Assembly: GCA_903910005.1 (NCBI GenBank)
Contig: CAIVXW010000014.1
Location: 1-21,735, forward strand
DNA from: an uncultured Methylococcaceae bacterium
Lineage (GTDB): Bacteria; Pseudomonadota; Gammaproteobacteria; Methylococcales; Methylococcaceae
Length of the DNA stretch: 21,735 nucleotides
Direction: 5' to 3'
Below are positions 7,835 to 15,980 of this stretch, in pieces (the stretch's first letter is position 1; each line of letters opens with the position of its first letter). Below the pieces are notes generated by a model, which saw only the letters and a program-made list of their open reading frames with translations, had not been told where the DNA came from and did no database searches. The position numbers and the translations under genes were made by a program.

Positions 7835-9625
7835 TTACTCGGGCGCAAACCCCTCACGCCGGGGACGCCGACGTGCCGGTGGACGTCCTGCATCATTGGC
7901 GTCATCGTGCGAATTGTTGCCCCGATAGGGCGGGCGGCGTCCGCCCCCGGCGTTCGCCCCCTCGGTACGCTGCAGGTTGAGACGCTGGTTCAAAACCCAG
8001 GTTTTCCGGACGGCTGCGAAGAAATCATCCGGCAAATCGGACGGCAGTTCTACGGTGCTGTAACTGTCGTAGAGGCGGATCTGGCCAATCTGACGGGCGG
8101 AAATACCGCCTTCGTTGGCCAGTGCTCCCACGATGTCCCGGGGTTGCACCCCGTGTTCCCGGCCTACGTCAATGCTGTAAAGTACCTTGTTGAAGTCACG
8201 ACCCCGTTCGCGGCCTTCGCGTCGGTCGGTGCGATCCATGCGATCCGGGTAAGTCCGCTCACCGTACTCACGTCGGCCATGCGACGGGAACTCGGGTTCA
8301 TCCGGCACGGCCAGTGGGCGATCCCGGTGCATCAGGAATGAAAGTGCGGCGGCCAGTTTTACCGGCTCACCCATGTCATCCTTGACCCACTGTTCCATCA
8401 GTTCTACGTAAAAGTCCAGATTTTCATTGGAGAGGGCTTCATTGACCTGGGTTCTGAACTGTTCGATACGTCGATCGGCAATGTCCTGCAGGGTGGGAAG
8501 CCGCATCTCCTTGATGGGCTGCTTGGTGGCCTGTTCGATGGCCCTGAGCATACGCCGTTCGCGCGGAGCCACAAACAAAATGGCCTTGCCGGTGCGGCCT
8601 GCCCGGCCGGTGCGTCCAATCCGGTGAACATAAGCTTCGGTGTCGTAGGGAATGTCGTAGTTCACAACATGGGTGATGCGCTCCACATCCAGGCCACGCG
8701 CCGCTACATCGGTTGCTACTACAATGTCCAGTGCCCCTTTCTTGAGGCGCTCAATCACTTTCTCACGCAGCACCTGGCTCATGTCGCCATTGAGGGCGGC
8801 GGCTTCATAGCCGCGAGCCTCCAGTTTTTCGGCCAGTTCCACCGTTTCAGTTTTGGTTCTGACGAAGATGATCATGCCGTCAAAATTTTCGGCATCAAGG
8901 ATACGGGTCAGGGCATCCAGTTTCTGCATTCCGGACACCGCCCAGTAATGCTGGGAAATGGCCTCGACCGTGGCGGTTTTGGCCTTGATCTTGATTTCGG
9001 CAGGCTCATTGAGGTGGCGTTCCGCAATTTTGCGGATGACGCCCGGCATGGTTGCCGAAAAAAGGGCGATCTGTCGGCTGGAAGGGGTATGCTCCAGTAT
9101 CCATTCGACATCTTCCACGAATCCCATGCGCAGCATTTCATCGGCTTCATCAAGTACCAGGGTGGTCAGATGATCCAGCGAGAGGGTGCCCCGGCGCAAA
9201 TGATCCATCACCCGACCGGGTGTGCCGACGATGACATGTACGCCACGCGCCAGTTGTCGGAGTTGGGTTTGCATCCCCTGCCCGCCGTAAACCGGAAGGA
9301 TATGGAAGCCGTCAAGGTAACGGGCATAGCTCTGAAAGGCCTCGGCCACCTGAATGGCCAGTTCACGGGTAGGGGTCAAAACCAGGGTTTGGGGTATCCG
9401 GCGGGTCAGATCAAGCCGGCTCAATATCGGGAGTGCAAAAGCGGCAGTCTTGCCGGTGCCGGTCTGGGCCTGGCCAATGATGTCACGCCCGGCCATCAAG
9501 TGCGGAATGCTTTGGGCCTGGATGGGGGAGGGAGCCTCGTAGCCTATTTCGATCAGGGCTTTGAGTACGACCGGAGAGATGTCAAGTCCTTCAAAAGAGC
9601 TTTGTGGAGTGTCTATGGATGTCAT
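7835..9625 (-). CDS. deaD: DEAD-box ATP-dependent RNA helicase, CsdA/DeaD type
   Basis: RNA helicase of the kind involved in ribosome assembly, mRNA turnover and cold adaptation. It has 596 residues. Motifs in order: Q motif ending IQAQ (about 35-38), walker A AQTGTGKT (53-60), PTRELA (85-90), TPGR (135-138), DEAD (159-162), SAT (190-192), VATDVAARGLD, and HRIGRTGRAGR in the second RecA domain. A C-terminal DbpA-like RNA-binding domain follows (SIDVGREHGVQPRDIVGAL, then IRLYDSYSTVELP). The protein ends in an Arg/Gly/Pro-rich tail. AGGA sits about 6 nt upstream of ATG 9625. DeaD is preferred over RhlE, RhlB or DbpA because of the length and the domain after the helicase core. Confidence 0.95.
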   Translation of the reverse strand: MTSIDTPQSSFEGLDISPVVLKALIEIGYEAPSPIQAQSIPHLMAGRDIIGQAQTGTGKTAAFALPILSRLDLTRRIPQTLVLTPTRELAIQVAEAFQSYARYLDGFHILPVYGGQGMQTQLRQLARGVHVIVGTPGRVMDHLRRGTLSLDHLTTLVLDEADEMLRMGFVEDVEWILEHTPSSRQIALFSATMPGVIRKIAERHLNEPAEIKIKAKTATVEAISQHYWAVSGMQKLDALTRILDAENFDGMIIFVRTKTETVELAEKLEARGYEAAALNGDMSQVLREKVIERLKKGALDIVVATDVAARGLDVERITHVVNYDIPYDTEAYVHRIGRTGRAGRTGKAILFVAPRERRMLRAIEQATKQPIKEMRLPTLQDIADRRIEQFRTQVNEALSNENLDFYVELMEQWVKDDMGEPVKLAAALSFLMHRDRPLAVPDEPEFPSHGRREYGERTYPDRMDRTDRREGRERGRDFNKVLYSIDVGREHGVQPRDIVGALANEGGISARQIGQIRLYDSYSTVELPSDLPDDFFAAVRKTWVLNQRLNLQRTEGANAGGGRRPPYRGNNSHDDANDAGRPPARRRPRREGFAPE

Positions 9626-10017
9626 GATTCCTGAGTGGAAGTTTCAAAAGTAAAGCAGGTGACGGCTCGCCGGAATGGCAAGCCAAAGGGAAACTGCACA
9701 GGCAGTGATGGGGTTCTTCAGCCGGGCAGGTGCCCGTTGTTTGACAGGAGGAACCCCGCATGCTGACCGGTACCGTTGGGGTGTGGCGGGCGATTTCAGG
9801 GTTGTTCCTGCACTGAATGATGGTGGTGTATTGTACGGTATGGCGACAGAATGTATACCCGGAAAACACCGCGTCAACCGGGATACAGGTTGTTTTACCG
9901 TGGAAACGGCCTTTCGGGGTCGCCAACGTACTCAGAGGGGAGCCATTGCCTGGTGGATGCCGACCGGATGAGGGGATGGAAGGTGGTGGTACCCGCCAGG
10001 CAAATGAAGGGATGTGG
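9626..10017. other. Intergenic/leader region upstream of deaD, no gene seen
   Basis: About 390 bases between the membrane-protein stop and the deaD start. Open frames here look like shadows without protein character. Contents seen: a nested stem-loop at 9710-9757; a minus-strand TTGACG (complement of 9872-9877) followed 14 bases on by TATACA, a spacing too short for a good sigma70 promoter; and a minus-strand TACAAT nearer deaD. A long, structured deaD leader is plausible. Confidence 0.45.
9710..9757 (-). repeat. Nested inverted repeat upstream of deaD
   Basis: The outer arms GGGGTTC (9710-9716) and GAACCCC (9751-9757) are perfect 7-base complements. Inside lies a second perfect hairpin, CGGGC (9723-9727) and GCCCG (9732-9736), with a 4-base loop. 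It sits 85-132 bases upstream of the deaD start codon and would form in a long deaD transcript. No T-run follows on the minus strand, so it is not an obvious terminator. Confidence 0.5.
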
Positions 10018-10482
10018 TTACTCTGACTGGCTATCGGCGTCGGTGCTGGTGCTGAAGTCTATTCCCATGATCGCCCAGTTGTTGATGTCGGAGATATCTC
10101 CCTGTTTGTATTGGATCTTGCAGGCAAAATACTTGCGTACCTGCCCCTTGCCCGGTTCGGTTACGTCAACGATCGAACGGACAACGTAACTGCCATTGCC
10201 CAATGCCCATGCTTCGTAGTCGTCGTCCACAAAGCTGCCATTTTCGGGCAGCATCCCGTCATTTTTCATGGCCAGCTTGCATTGCCCCAATGCCGCCTGG
10301 GTGCGCTCGTTGCTGACTTTTCCCAACTGTTCCTCTTCCTGGGCCTGCTCAACGAACAGGCTGGAATCGGTGGCGTTGATGATGAACGGAACCACGAATT
10401 TGTTGAGTGTCACGTACAGCGACACGATGAAAATCAGCAGAAAAAATAGGGAGTATTTGCTTTGAAGTAATTTTTTTATCAT
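10018..10482 (-). CDS. Hypothetical membrane-anchored protein, 154 residues
   Basis: I do not recognise the family. From ATG 10482 the protein starts MIKKLLQSKYSLFFLLIFIV, giving one hydrophobic span at about residues 11-30 and a C-terminal domain of about 120 residues. That orientation (positive N-terminus, KKLLQSK) suggests a signal anchor with the domain in the periplasm. The domain has two Cys (GQCKLAM, FACKIQY) that could pair, and ends in an acidic, Ser-rich tail. GAGAG lies about 8 nt before this ATG; the longer frame back to 10551 has a basic, polar leader without membrane character, so I reject that start. It appears monocistronic between the SDR gene and deaD. The FACKIQY segment late in the sequence recalls small envelope proteins, but nothing decisive. 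Confidence 0.7.
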   Translation of the reverse strand: MIKKLLQSKYSLFFLLIFIVSLYVTLNKFVVPFIINATDSSLFVEQAQEEEQLGKVSNERTQAALGQCKLAMKNDGMLPENGSFVDDDYEAWALGNGSYVVRSIVDVTEPGKGQVRKYFACKIQYKQGDISDINNWAIMGIDFSTSTDADSQSE

Positions 10483-10681
10483 GAAAGATGCTCTCGTGAG
10501 ATCTGTGTCCTGGACGTGCGAATTTCGCGGCAACCTGCACCGTGAGTACACGGGTTGCCGGGTTCGCCCTGTTCTTTAGCTGGATGTCCCGGGGCTGGAT
10601 GATAACCCGGAACGCTCGCTCCATCGATTTTTTTGTCCTGCAGGCCACTCTGACAAGGCCATTCCCGGATAATTCCGATGG

Positions 10682-11560
10682 TCAGGACGCGAGAAAATCG
10701 CCGGGACTGAAACCGAAGTCGCGTCTGGCCTCCGCCGCATCGAAACAGAGGTCAACGTTCATGCGGTTGGCCATTTCCGGGGTGATGTAGCGGTAGCCAG
10801 GCAACCTGGACAACAGGGCCAGTCCACACCGGAGTACCGACACCGGCACGTTGACCAAACGAACCGGTCGCTGCAGGTGAGCAAAAATTCGGATCACCAT
10901 GTCACGGTAACGCAGGGTTTCCCCTCCGGACAGGTTATAGGCTTTGCCACAGGTTGATGGGTTGTCCAGAACCGACAGGCAGGCTGCCGCCAGATCCCGG
11001 GCATGTACCGGTTGCCGCAGGCCGGTTCCCTGTCCGGCCAGAGGGAAAAAGCCGAACCGCCTGATGAAACGCATAATGGTGCTGACATTGCGATCCCGGC
11101 CCGGAGCATAAATCAGGGTAGGCCGGAACAGCGTCCAGTCAATGCCGAGTTCCTTTGCCTCCAGCGCAATGCGGGCTTCAGCATCGGCAAGTGCCAGGGC
11201 CCATTGCCGTTCACGCCCGTCTGCGGAATTTTGCCTGGTTAACAGGCTGGTTGAACCAAAGGCAATCAACCGTCTGATTCCCGCACCGGCCAGGGCCGGA
11301 AGCATCGGGGGCAATACATCCAGCGGAGCCAGGTGAATCGCTGCCGAGGCACCGGCAAGCCAGTGGGCATCCGCCTGAATGGCGGTCGGTGTATGCCAGG
11401 AAAGGCGGTGCGGGTCATACGCCCATTGGGTGGCGTGATGCTGATCCCTGCGACTGATGGCCCTGATTTCAAACCCTGCCTCAAGCAGGGCTGGCAACAG
11501 AAAGTCGCCGATCAGGCTGGATGCCCCAATGACAACGATGACGGGGGGTGCGGTATACAT
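10682..11560 (-). CDS. NAD(P)-binding extended SDR / NAD-dependent epimerase-like protein
   Basis: Rossmann-fold protein of 292 residues. The dinucleotide-binding motif VIGASSLIGDFLLPALL lies at the N-terminus, and the extended-SDR landmarks LFRPTLIYAPG and HARDLAAACLSVL (mid-protein) plus AYNLSGGETLRY follow. The middle glycine of GxxGxxG is Ser here. The usual YxxxK catalytic pair is not visible where expected, just before GIDWTLFRP, where the sequence reads ADAEARIALEAKELG; this points to an atypical SDR, perhaps a binding or regulatory protein or a reductase with altered chemistry. GGAG lies 8 nt before ATG 11560. The substrate cannot be told from the sequence; the neighbours (an unknown membrane protein and divergent nrdB) give no pathway. 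Confidence 0.85.
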   Translation of the reverse strand: MYTAPPVIVVIGASSLIGDFLLPALLEAGFEIRAISRRDQHHATQWAYDPHRLSWHTPTAIQADAHWLAGASAAIHLAPLDVLPPMLPALAGAGIRRLIAFGSTSLLTRQNSADGRERQWALALADAEARIALEAKELGIDWTLFRPTLIYAPGRDRNVSTIMRFIRRFGFFPLAGQGTGLRQPVHARDLAAACLSVLDNPSTCGKAYNLSGGETLRYRDMVIRIFAHLQRPVRLVNVPVSVLRCGLALLSRLPGYRYITPEMANRMNVDLCFDAAEARRDFGFSPGDFLAS

Positions 11561-11675
11561 TCAGTGACTCCGAAAGAAAAATCGCCTTCAGGGCGGAGAG
11601 GGGCAGCGACTGCAATATGACAGCCGTAGATGAATCAAAAAAAGCATCCGTGGTCAGTTATGTGCGACGGTGCAA

Positions 11676-11701
11676 TTGATTGTATTTTTTTTCTACATCA
11701 A
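11676..11701 (+). promoter_or_regulatory. AT-rich dyad upstream of nrdB
   Basis: TTGAT (11676-11680) and ATCAA (11697-11701) flank a T-rich 16-base centre, about 130 bases before the nrdB start. The half-sites resemble FNR/CRP-type half-sites but the spacing is too wide for either. TTGATT could also be a -35 box; no clear -10 follows at 17 bases. Confidence 0.25.
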
Positions 11702-11750
11702 GCAAAATGAGCCGTTAAGAACCCAAAACATTCCATGCGGGCTCTTGGTT

Positions 11751-11768
11751 CATGGCCATCTGGCCATG
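11751..11768 (+). promoter_or_regulatory. Perfect 8+8 inverted repeat in the nrdB upstream region
   Basis: CATGGCCA (11751-11758), a 2-base spacer TC, then TGGCCATG (11761-11768): a perfect dyad 60 bases upstream of the nrdB ATG. The short centre favours a protein-binding site for a dimeric regulator over an RNA hairpin. It does not match the A/T-rich NrdR box as I know it. Confidence 0.4.
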
Positions 11769-11828
11769 ACAACGTGTCCAGGTTTCCATCCGGGCATAGT
11801 GCCCACTGAATTTTCGAGGTAAACAATC

Positions 11829-13034
11829 ATGCTGAACTGGGAAGATCCTCTGGCCGGTCTGGCCGGGCCCAATGTGGCCCCCGTCAAGATTTCCAGAGCC
11901 TCCTCGCGGGAGGCCACACTGTTTCCGTCATCCGCGATCACGTCGCCATTGGTACAGGAAACACCCGCTCCACCAAAGGGCGGAGCCAGCGGACTGGAAG
12001 CCATCCAGATGGGAGCCCGGCGCATCCAGGTCGACGACAAGCGCATCATCAATTGCCGGGCAGACCTGAACCAACTGGTACCGTTCAAGTATCGCTGGGC
12101 CTGGCAAAAATACCTGGATGCCTGCGCCAACCACTGGATGCCGCAGGAAATCAACATGACGTCAGACATTGCCCTCTGGAAAAGCAGCGATGGCCTGACC
12201 GAGGATGAGCGCACCATCATCAAGCGCAATCTGGGCTTTTTCTCCACCGCTGATTCCCTGGTTGCCAACAATCTGGTACTGGCCGTCTACCGGCACATTA
12301 CCAACCCCGAGTGCCGCCAGTATTTGTTGCGCCAGGCCTTTGAAGAGGCTCTGCACACACATGCCTACCAATACGCCATTGAATCGCTGGGCATGGATGA
12401 GGGAGAAGTCTTCAACATGTACCGCGAATTGCCGGCGGTTGCCCGCAAGGCGGAATGGGCTTTGCCCTTTACCCAGTCACTCGGTGATCCCGCCTTCCAG
12501 ACAGGCACCCCGGAAAACGATCAACGCCTGCTCAGGGACCTGATTGCATTTTACGTGATCTTCGAGGGGATATTCTTTTACGTGGGATTCACCCAGATCC
12601 TCTCGATGGGACGCCGCAACAAAATGACCGGTACGGCTGAACAGTTCCAGTACATTCTCCGGGATGAATCCATGCACATGAACTTTGGCATTGATGTCAT
12701 CAACCAGATCAAAATCGAAAATCCACACTTGTGGTCAGCGACCTTTCAGGCAGAAGTCGTTCAGTTGATCCGGGAGGCGGTGGACATCGAAATCCAGTAT
12801 GCCCACGATACCATGCCGCGTGGCATTCTCGGCATGAATGCCCCCATGTTTGAAGACTATCTGCGCTTCATTGCCAACCGTCGCTGTACCCAGATCGGCC
12901 TGCCCGAGCAGTACGTCGGCGCAACCAATCCGTTCCCCTGGATGAGTGAAATCCTCGATCTCAACAAGGAAAAGAATTTCTTTGAAACCCGGGTCACCGA
13001 GTATCAGACCGGCGGAGCCCTCAACTGGGATTGA
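11829..13034 (+). CDS. nrdB: Ribonucleoside-diphosphate reductase class Ia, beta subunit
   Basis: Small subunit of ribonucleotide reductase, holding the di-iron/tyrosyl-radical cofactor that NrdA uses to make deoxyribonucleotides. It has 401 residues. Metal and radical residues line up: Asp-142 (STADSLVANN), Glu-173 and His-176 with the radical Tyr-180 (EEALHTHAY), then Glu in VIFEGIFFYVGF and Glu/His in RDESMHMNFG. The D142-E173-H176-Y180 spacing equals that of E. coli D84-E115-H118-Y122. Because Tyr is kept it is class Ia, not Phe-type Ic, although the sequence style (CTQIGLPEQY, C-terminal GGALNWD) is of the Pseudomonas/Chlamydia-like subgroup. GAGGT lies 8 nt before ATG 11829. No nrdA lies on either side. 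Confidence 0.96.
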   Translation: MLNWEDPLAGLAGPNVAPVKISRASSREATLFPSSAITSPLVQETPAPPKGGASGLEAIQMGARRIQVDDKRIINCRADLNQLVPFKYRWAWQKYLDACANHWMPQEINMTSDIALWKSSDGLTEDERTIIKRNLGFFSTADSLVANNLVLAVYRHITNPECRQYLLRQAFEEALHTHAYQYAIESLGMDEGEVFNMYRELPAVARKAEWALPFTQSLGDPAFQTGTPENDQRLLRDLIAFYVIFEGIFFYVGFTQILSMGRRNKMTGTAEQFQYILRDESMHMNFGIDVINQIKIENPHLWSATFQAEVVQLIREAVDIEIQYAHDTMPRGILGMNAPMFEDYLRFIANRRCTQIGLPEQYVGATNPFPWMSEILDLNKEKNFFETRVTEYQTGGALNWD

Positions 13035-13279
13035 GCGGACGTCCCGCAGCAAACACGCTGAACTCCGGTTGCAAGGACTCCGGGGAGAGTGGGGGAGGGG
13101 GCCGGGCGGTTCACCCGATCAGGCTGCAGGAAGCAGATGAGCGTTCCGGTATGGGGCAAAAAACACCCCAAATCCGCGATTGATTGAGCATTTTATAAAA
13201 AAGCCAGGCACGGCAAACTTCTTGCGTCTGATTTTGGCGTAACATTACCCCATTTTTTCCGACCCAAGCAGGTATTCAG

Positions 13280-15781
13280 ATGGCAAAACGCGCTACCAAC
13301 AGCAAAACCCCCCCAAAACTCGTCGACCTGGCTCCACTCGGAAATTCTCCCGACGAGCTGGCCCTTGATCTTAGACGGCATTTCAGCCTGACCCTGGGAC
13401 GCGACAAACACTGCACCTCCAGCCACTACACCTATACGGCCCTGGCCCTGACCGTACGTGACCGCCTGATGGAACGCTGGCGCGACACCCAGCACGCCTA
13501 TCTGCAACAGGATTGCAAACAGGCCTATTATCTATCCCTGGAATACCTGATGGGACGCACCCTCAGCAATGCCATGCTGAATCTGGGACTGACCGAACCG
13601 GTACACCAGGCTCTGAACACCCTGGGACTCGAACTGGAACGCCTGGCGGACTGCGAGCAGGACGCCGGACTCGGTAACGGCGGTCTGGGCAGGCTGGCGG
13701 CCTGTTTCATGGATAGTTGCGCCTGTCTCCAGCTTCCCGTCATGGGCTACGGCATTCGTTACGAATACGGCATGTTTCGCCAGAGTGTGGAACACGGACA
13801 TCAGGTCGAGGAACCCGATCACTGGTTACGTGACGGTCATGTCTGGGAACTGGAACGTCCCGAGTTGACCACCCGCATCCGTTTTGGCGGCCATACCGAG
13901 GTTTTTGAAAACGAACACGGCCAGAAGAGCGTTCGCTGGCTCGGCACCCACGATGTACTGGCCGTACCGTATGACGTCCCCATTCCCGGCTATCAAAACG
14001 GCACCGTCAACACCCTCCGGTTATGGAAGGCCGCCGCCACCGATGAATTCGACCTGGGTGACTTCAATGCCGGCGATTACACTGAATCGGTGCGTTCCAA
14101 GAACATGGCCGAGAACATCACGATGGTGCTGTATCCCAACGATGCCAGTGAAAACGGCAAGGACTTGCGGTTGCGTCAGCAGTATTTTCTGGCCTCGGCC
14201 AGTTTGCAGGACATCCTCCGCCGCTGGGTCGATGTCCACGGTGAGGATTTCAGTCAGTTTGCCGCCAAAAACAGCTTCCAGCTCAATGACACGCACCCTA
14301 CCCTGGCGGTAGCTGAACTGATGCGTCTGCTGATTGATGAACACGGTTTGTCCTGGGATGTCGCCTGGACAATCACCGCCAGCACCATGGCCTATACCAA
14401 CCATACCTTGCTACCCGAGGCTCTGGAGCGGTGGCCGGTACGGCTGTTCCAGCGGATGCTGCCACGATTGCTTGAAATCATTTTTGATATCAATGCCCGC
14501 TTCCTGGCGCAGGTGTCGGCCCGCTGGCCGGGTGATCTGGAGCGTCTGCGCCGCATGTCGCTGATTGAGGAAGGGTATGAACAACAGGTACGCATGGCTT
14601 ATCTGGCCATCGTCGGCAGCTTTTCCATCAACGGCGTGGCGGAACTGCATTCCAGTTTACTGACCCAGGGACTGTTCCGCGATTTTCATGAATTGTGGCC
14701 GGAACGCTTCAACAACAAAACCAACGGAATCACGCCCCGACGCTGGCTGGAGGGCTGCAACCCGCGTCTCGGCAGCCTGATTAGTGAGGCTATCGGTGAC
14801 GGCTGGAAACGGGATTTGTCCCAACTTCGCCTGCTCAAACCGTTTGCCGACGATGCCGCGTTCCGTGAACGCTGGCAAGCCGTCAAGCTATTCAACAAGC
14901 AAAACCTGGTGCGTTACAAGCGCAGCGAAGTGGGCGTGGACATTGATCCCTCCGCCCTGTTTGATACCCAGGTCAAACGCATTCACGAATATAAGCGACA
15001 ACTGCTTAATGTCCTGCACGCGATTCACCTTTACGATCGCATCAAACGCGGTGACACCGCCGACTGGACGCCGCGCTGCATCCTGTTCGGCGGCAAGGCG
15101 GCACCGGGTTATTTCATGGCCAAACGCATCATCCGGCTCATCAATGGCGTGGCTGAAACCATCAACCAGGATCCGGCAGCCAAAGGTTTGCTCAGTATGG
15201 TCTTCCTGCCCAATTACCGGGTCACCGCCATGGAACTGATCTGTCCGGGTACTGATTTATCCGAGCAGATTTCCACGGCCGGCAAGGAAGCCTCCGGAAC
15301 CGGCAACATGAAATTCATGCTGAACGGTGCCCTGACCATCGGCACCCTGGACGGTGCCAACATCGAAATTCGCCAGGAAGTCGGGGCCGAAAACTTCTTT
15401 TTGTTTGGGCTAACCGCAGAGGAAGTGGAGACTCGCCGCTTCAACTATGACCCGGTCGGCATTATTCAGGGTAACGAAGACCTGAAGCGGGTAATGGGGT
15501 GGCTGGGCGGTGGAAGCTTCAATCCGCACGAACACGGTATTTTCGATCCCATCATCCAGTCGATCCAGAGCCCCTTTGATCCCTGGTTGACCGCTGCCGA
15601 TTTTGCCGATTACGTCCACGCCCAGCGGGCTGCGGCAGCCGCCTACCGGGATCAGGCCGCCTGGGTCAGGATGAGCATCCTCAACACGGCAGCCGCCGGT
15701 AAATTTTCGTCCGATCGAACCATCGCCGAATACAACCGCGACATCTGGAAACTCACCCCGATCAATCCAACGGCGTCTTGA
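13280..15781 (+). CDS. glgP: Glycogen/maltodextrin phosphorylase
   Basis: PLP-dependent GT35 phosphorylase that releases glucose 1-phosphate from glycogen or maltodextrins in the cytoplasm. The 833 residues match the family length (about 800-840). Visible landmarks: YYLSLEYLMGRTL, GLGNGGLGRLAACFMDS, the active-site region NDTHPTLAVAELM, RIHEYKRQLLN, and the PLP-lysine motif EASGTGNMKF with Lys-678, followed by LNGALTIGTLDGANIEI. The start ATG 13280 has a modest CAGGT upstream. It stands alone, without glgA, glgB or glgC in the window, between nrdB and rpoD. I cannot separate glycogen from maltodextrin preference from the sequence. Confidence 0.96.
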   Translation: MAKRATNSKTPPKLVDLAPLGNSPDELALDLRRHFSLTLGRDKHCTSSHYTYTALALTVRDRLMERWRDTQHAYLQQDCKQAYYLSLEYLMGRTLSNAMLNLGLTEPVHQALNTLGLELERLADCEQDAGLGNGGLGRLAACFMDSCACLQLPVMGYGIRYEYGMFRQSVEHGHQVEEPDHWLRDGHVWELERPELTTRIRFGGHTEVFENEHGQKSVRWLGTHDVLAVPYDVPIPGYQNGTVNTLRLWKAAATDEFDLGDFNAGDYTESVRSKNMAENITMVLYPNDASENGKDLRLRQQYFLASASLQDILRRWVDVHGEDFSQFAAKNSFQLNDTHPTLAVAELMRLLIDEHGLSWDVAWTITASTMAYTNHTLLPEALERWPVRLFQRMLPRLLEIIFDINARFLAQVSARWPGDLERLRRMSLIEEGYEQQVRMAYLAIVGSFSINGVAELHSSLLTQGLFRDFHELWPERFNNKTNGITPRRWLEGCNPRLGSLISEAIGDGWKRDLSQLRLLKPFADDAAFRERWQAVKLFNKQNLVRYKRSEVGVDIDPSALFDTQVKRIHEYKRQLLNVLHAIHLYDRIKRGDTADWTPRCILFGGKAAPGYFMAKRIIRLINGVAETINQDPAAKGLLSMVFLPNYRVTAMELICPGTDLSEQISTAGKEASGTGNMKFMLNGALTIGTLDGANIEIRQEVGAENFFLFGLTAEEVETRRFNYDPVGIIQGNEDLKRVMGWLGGGSFNPHEHGIFDPIIQSIQSPFDPWLTAADFADYVHAQRAAAAAYRDQAAWVRMSILNTAAAGKFSSDRTIAEYNRDIWKLTPINPTAS

Positions 15782-15790
15782 TGCCATCCG

Positions 15791-15815
15791 GCCTGTCCTC
15801 CAGCGGAGGACAGGC
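15791..15815 (+). terminator. Strong hairpin after glgP
   Basis: GCCTGTCCTCC (15791-15801), loop AGC, GGAGGACAGGC (15805-15815): a perfect 11-base stem that begins 10 bases after the glgP stop. No T-run follows, so it may act as a 3'-end-stabilising hairpin or a factor-assisted terminator. Confidence 0.6.
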
Positions 15816-15845
15816 TCCCATTCCCTCCTCAGCCCCCTTGTTTTT

Positions 15846-15865
15846 ACGTGGACTCAACACCACGT
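15846..15865 (+). repeat. Small inverted repeat upstream of rpoD
   Basis: ACGTGG (15846-15851) and CCACGT (15860-15865) are perfect 6-base complements around an 8-base loop, between the glgP hairpin and the rpoD promoter. Function unknown; it is short enough to be chance. Confidence 0.3.
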
Positions 15866-15887
15866 TCGTTGCACGCCGGAACAGCCT

Positions 15888-15924
15888 CACTTTTGCTGGA
15901 TTAAAGCCGCAAAAGTGGGATAAT
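15888..15924 (+). promoter_or_regulatory. rpoD promoter with overlapping inverted repeat
   Basis: GATAAT (15919-15924) is a good -10 hexamer, 57-62 bases before the rpoD ATG. The -35 is weak (TTGCTG at 15893-15898 is 20 bases away). The spacer and -35 region are covered by a perfect 9-base dyad, CACTTTTGC (15888-15896) and GCAAAAGTG (15909-15917), 12 bases apart. A poor -35 overlapped by a dyad suggests either activator dependence or an operator. Confidence 0.45.
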
Positions 15925-15980
15925 GGTTCCCCTTTTTTTCGTCCCCCACCCGATCACAGCAACGCCCGAATGGTTTTCCC

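Noticed and set aside
8624..9634. 336-codon plus-strand open frame
   Set aside because: Antisense shadow of deaD; low-complexity translation without family motifs.
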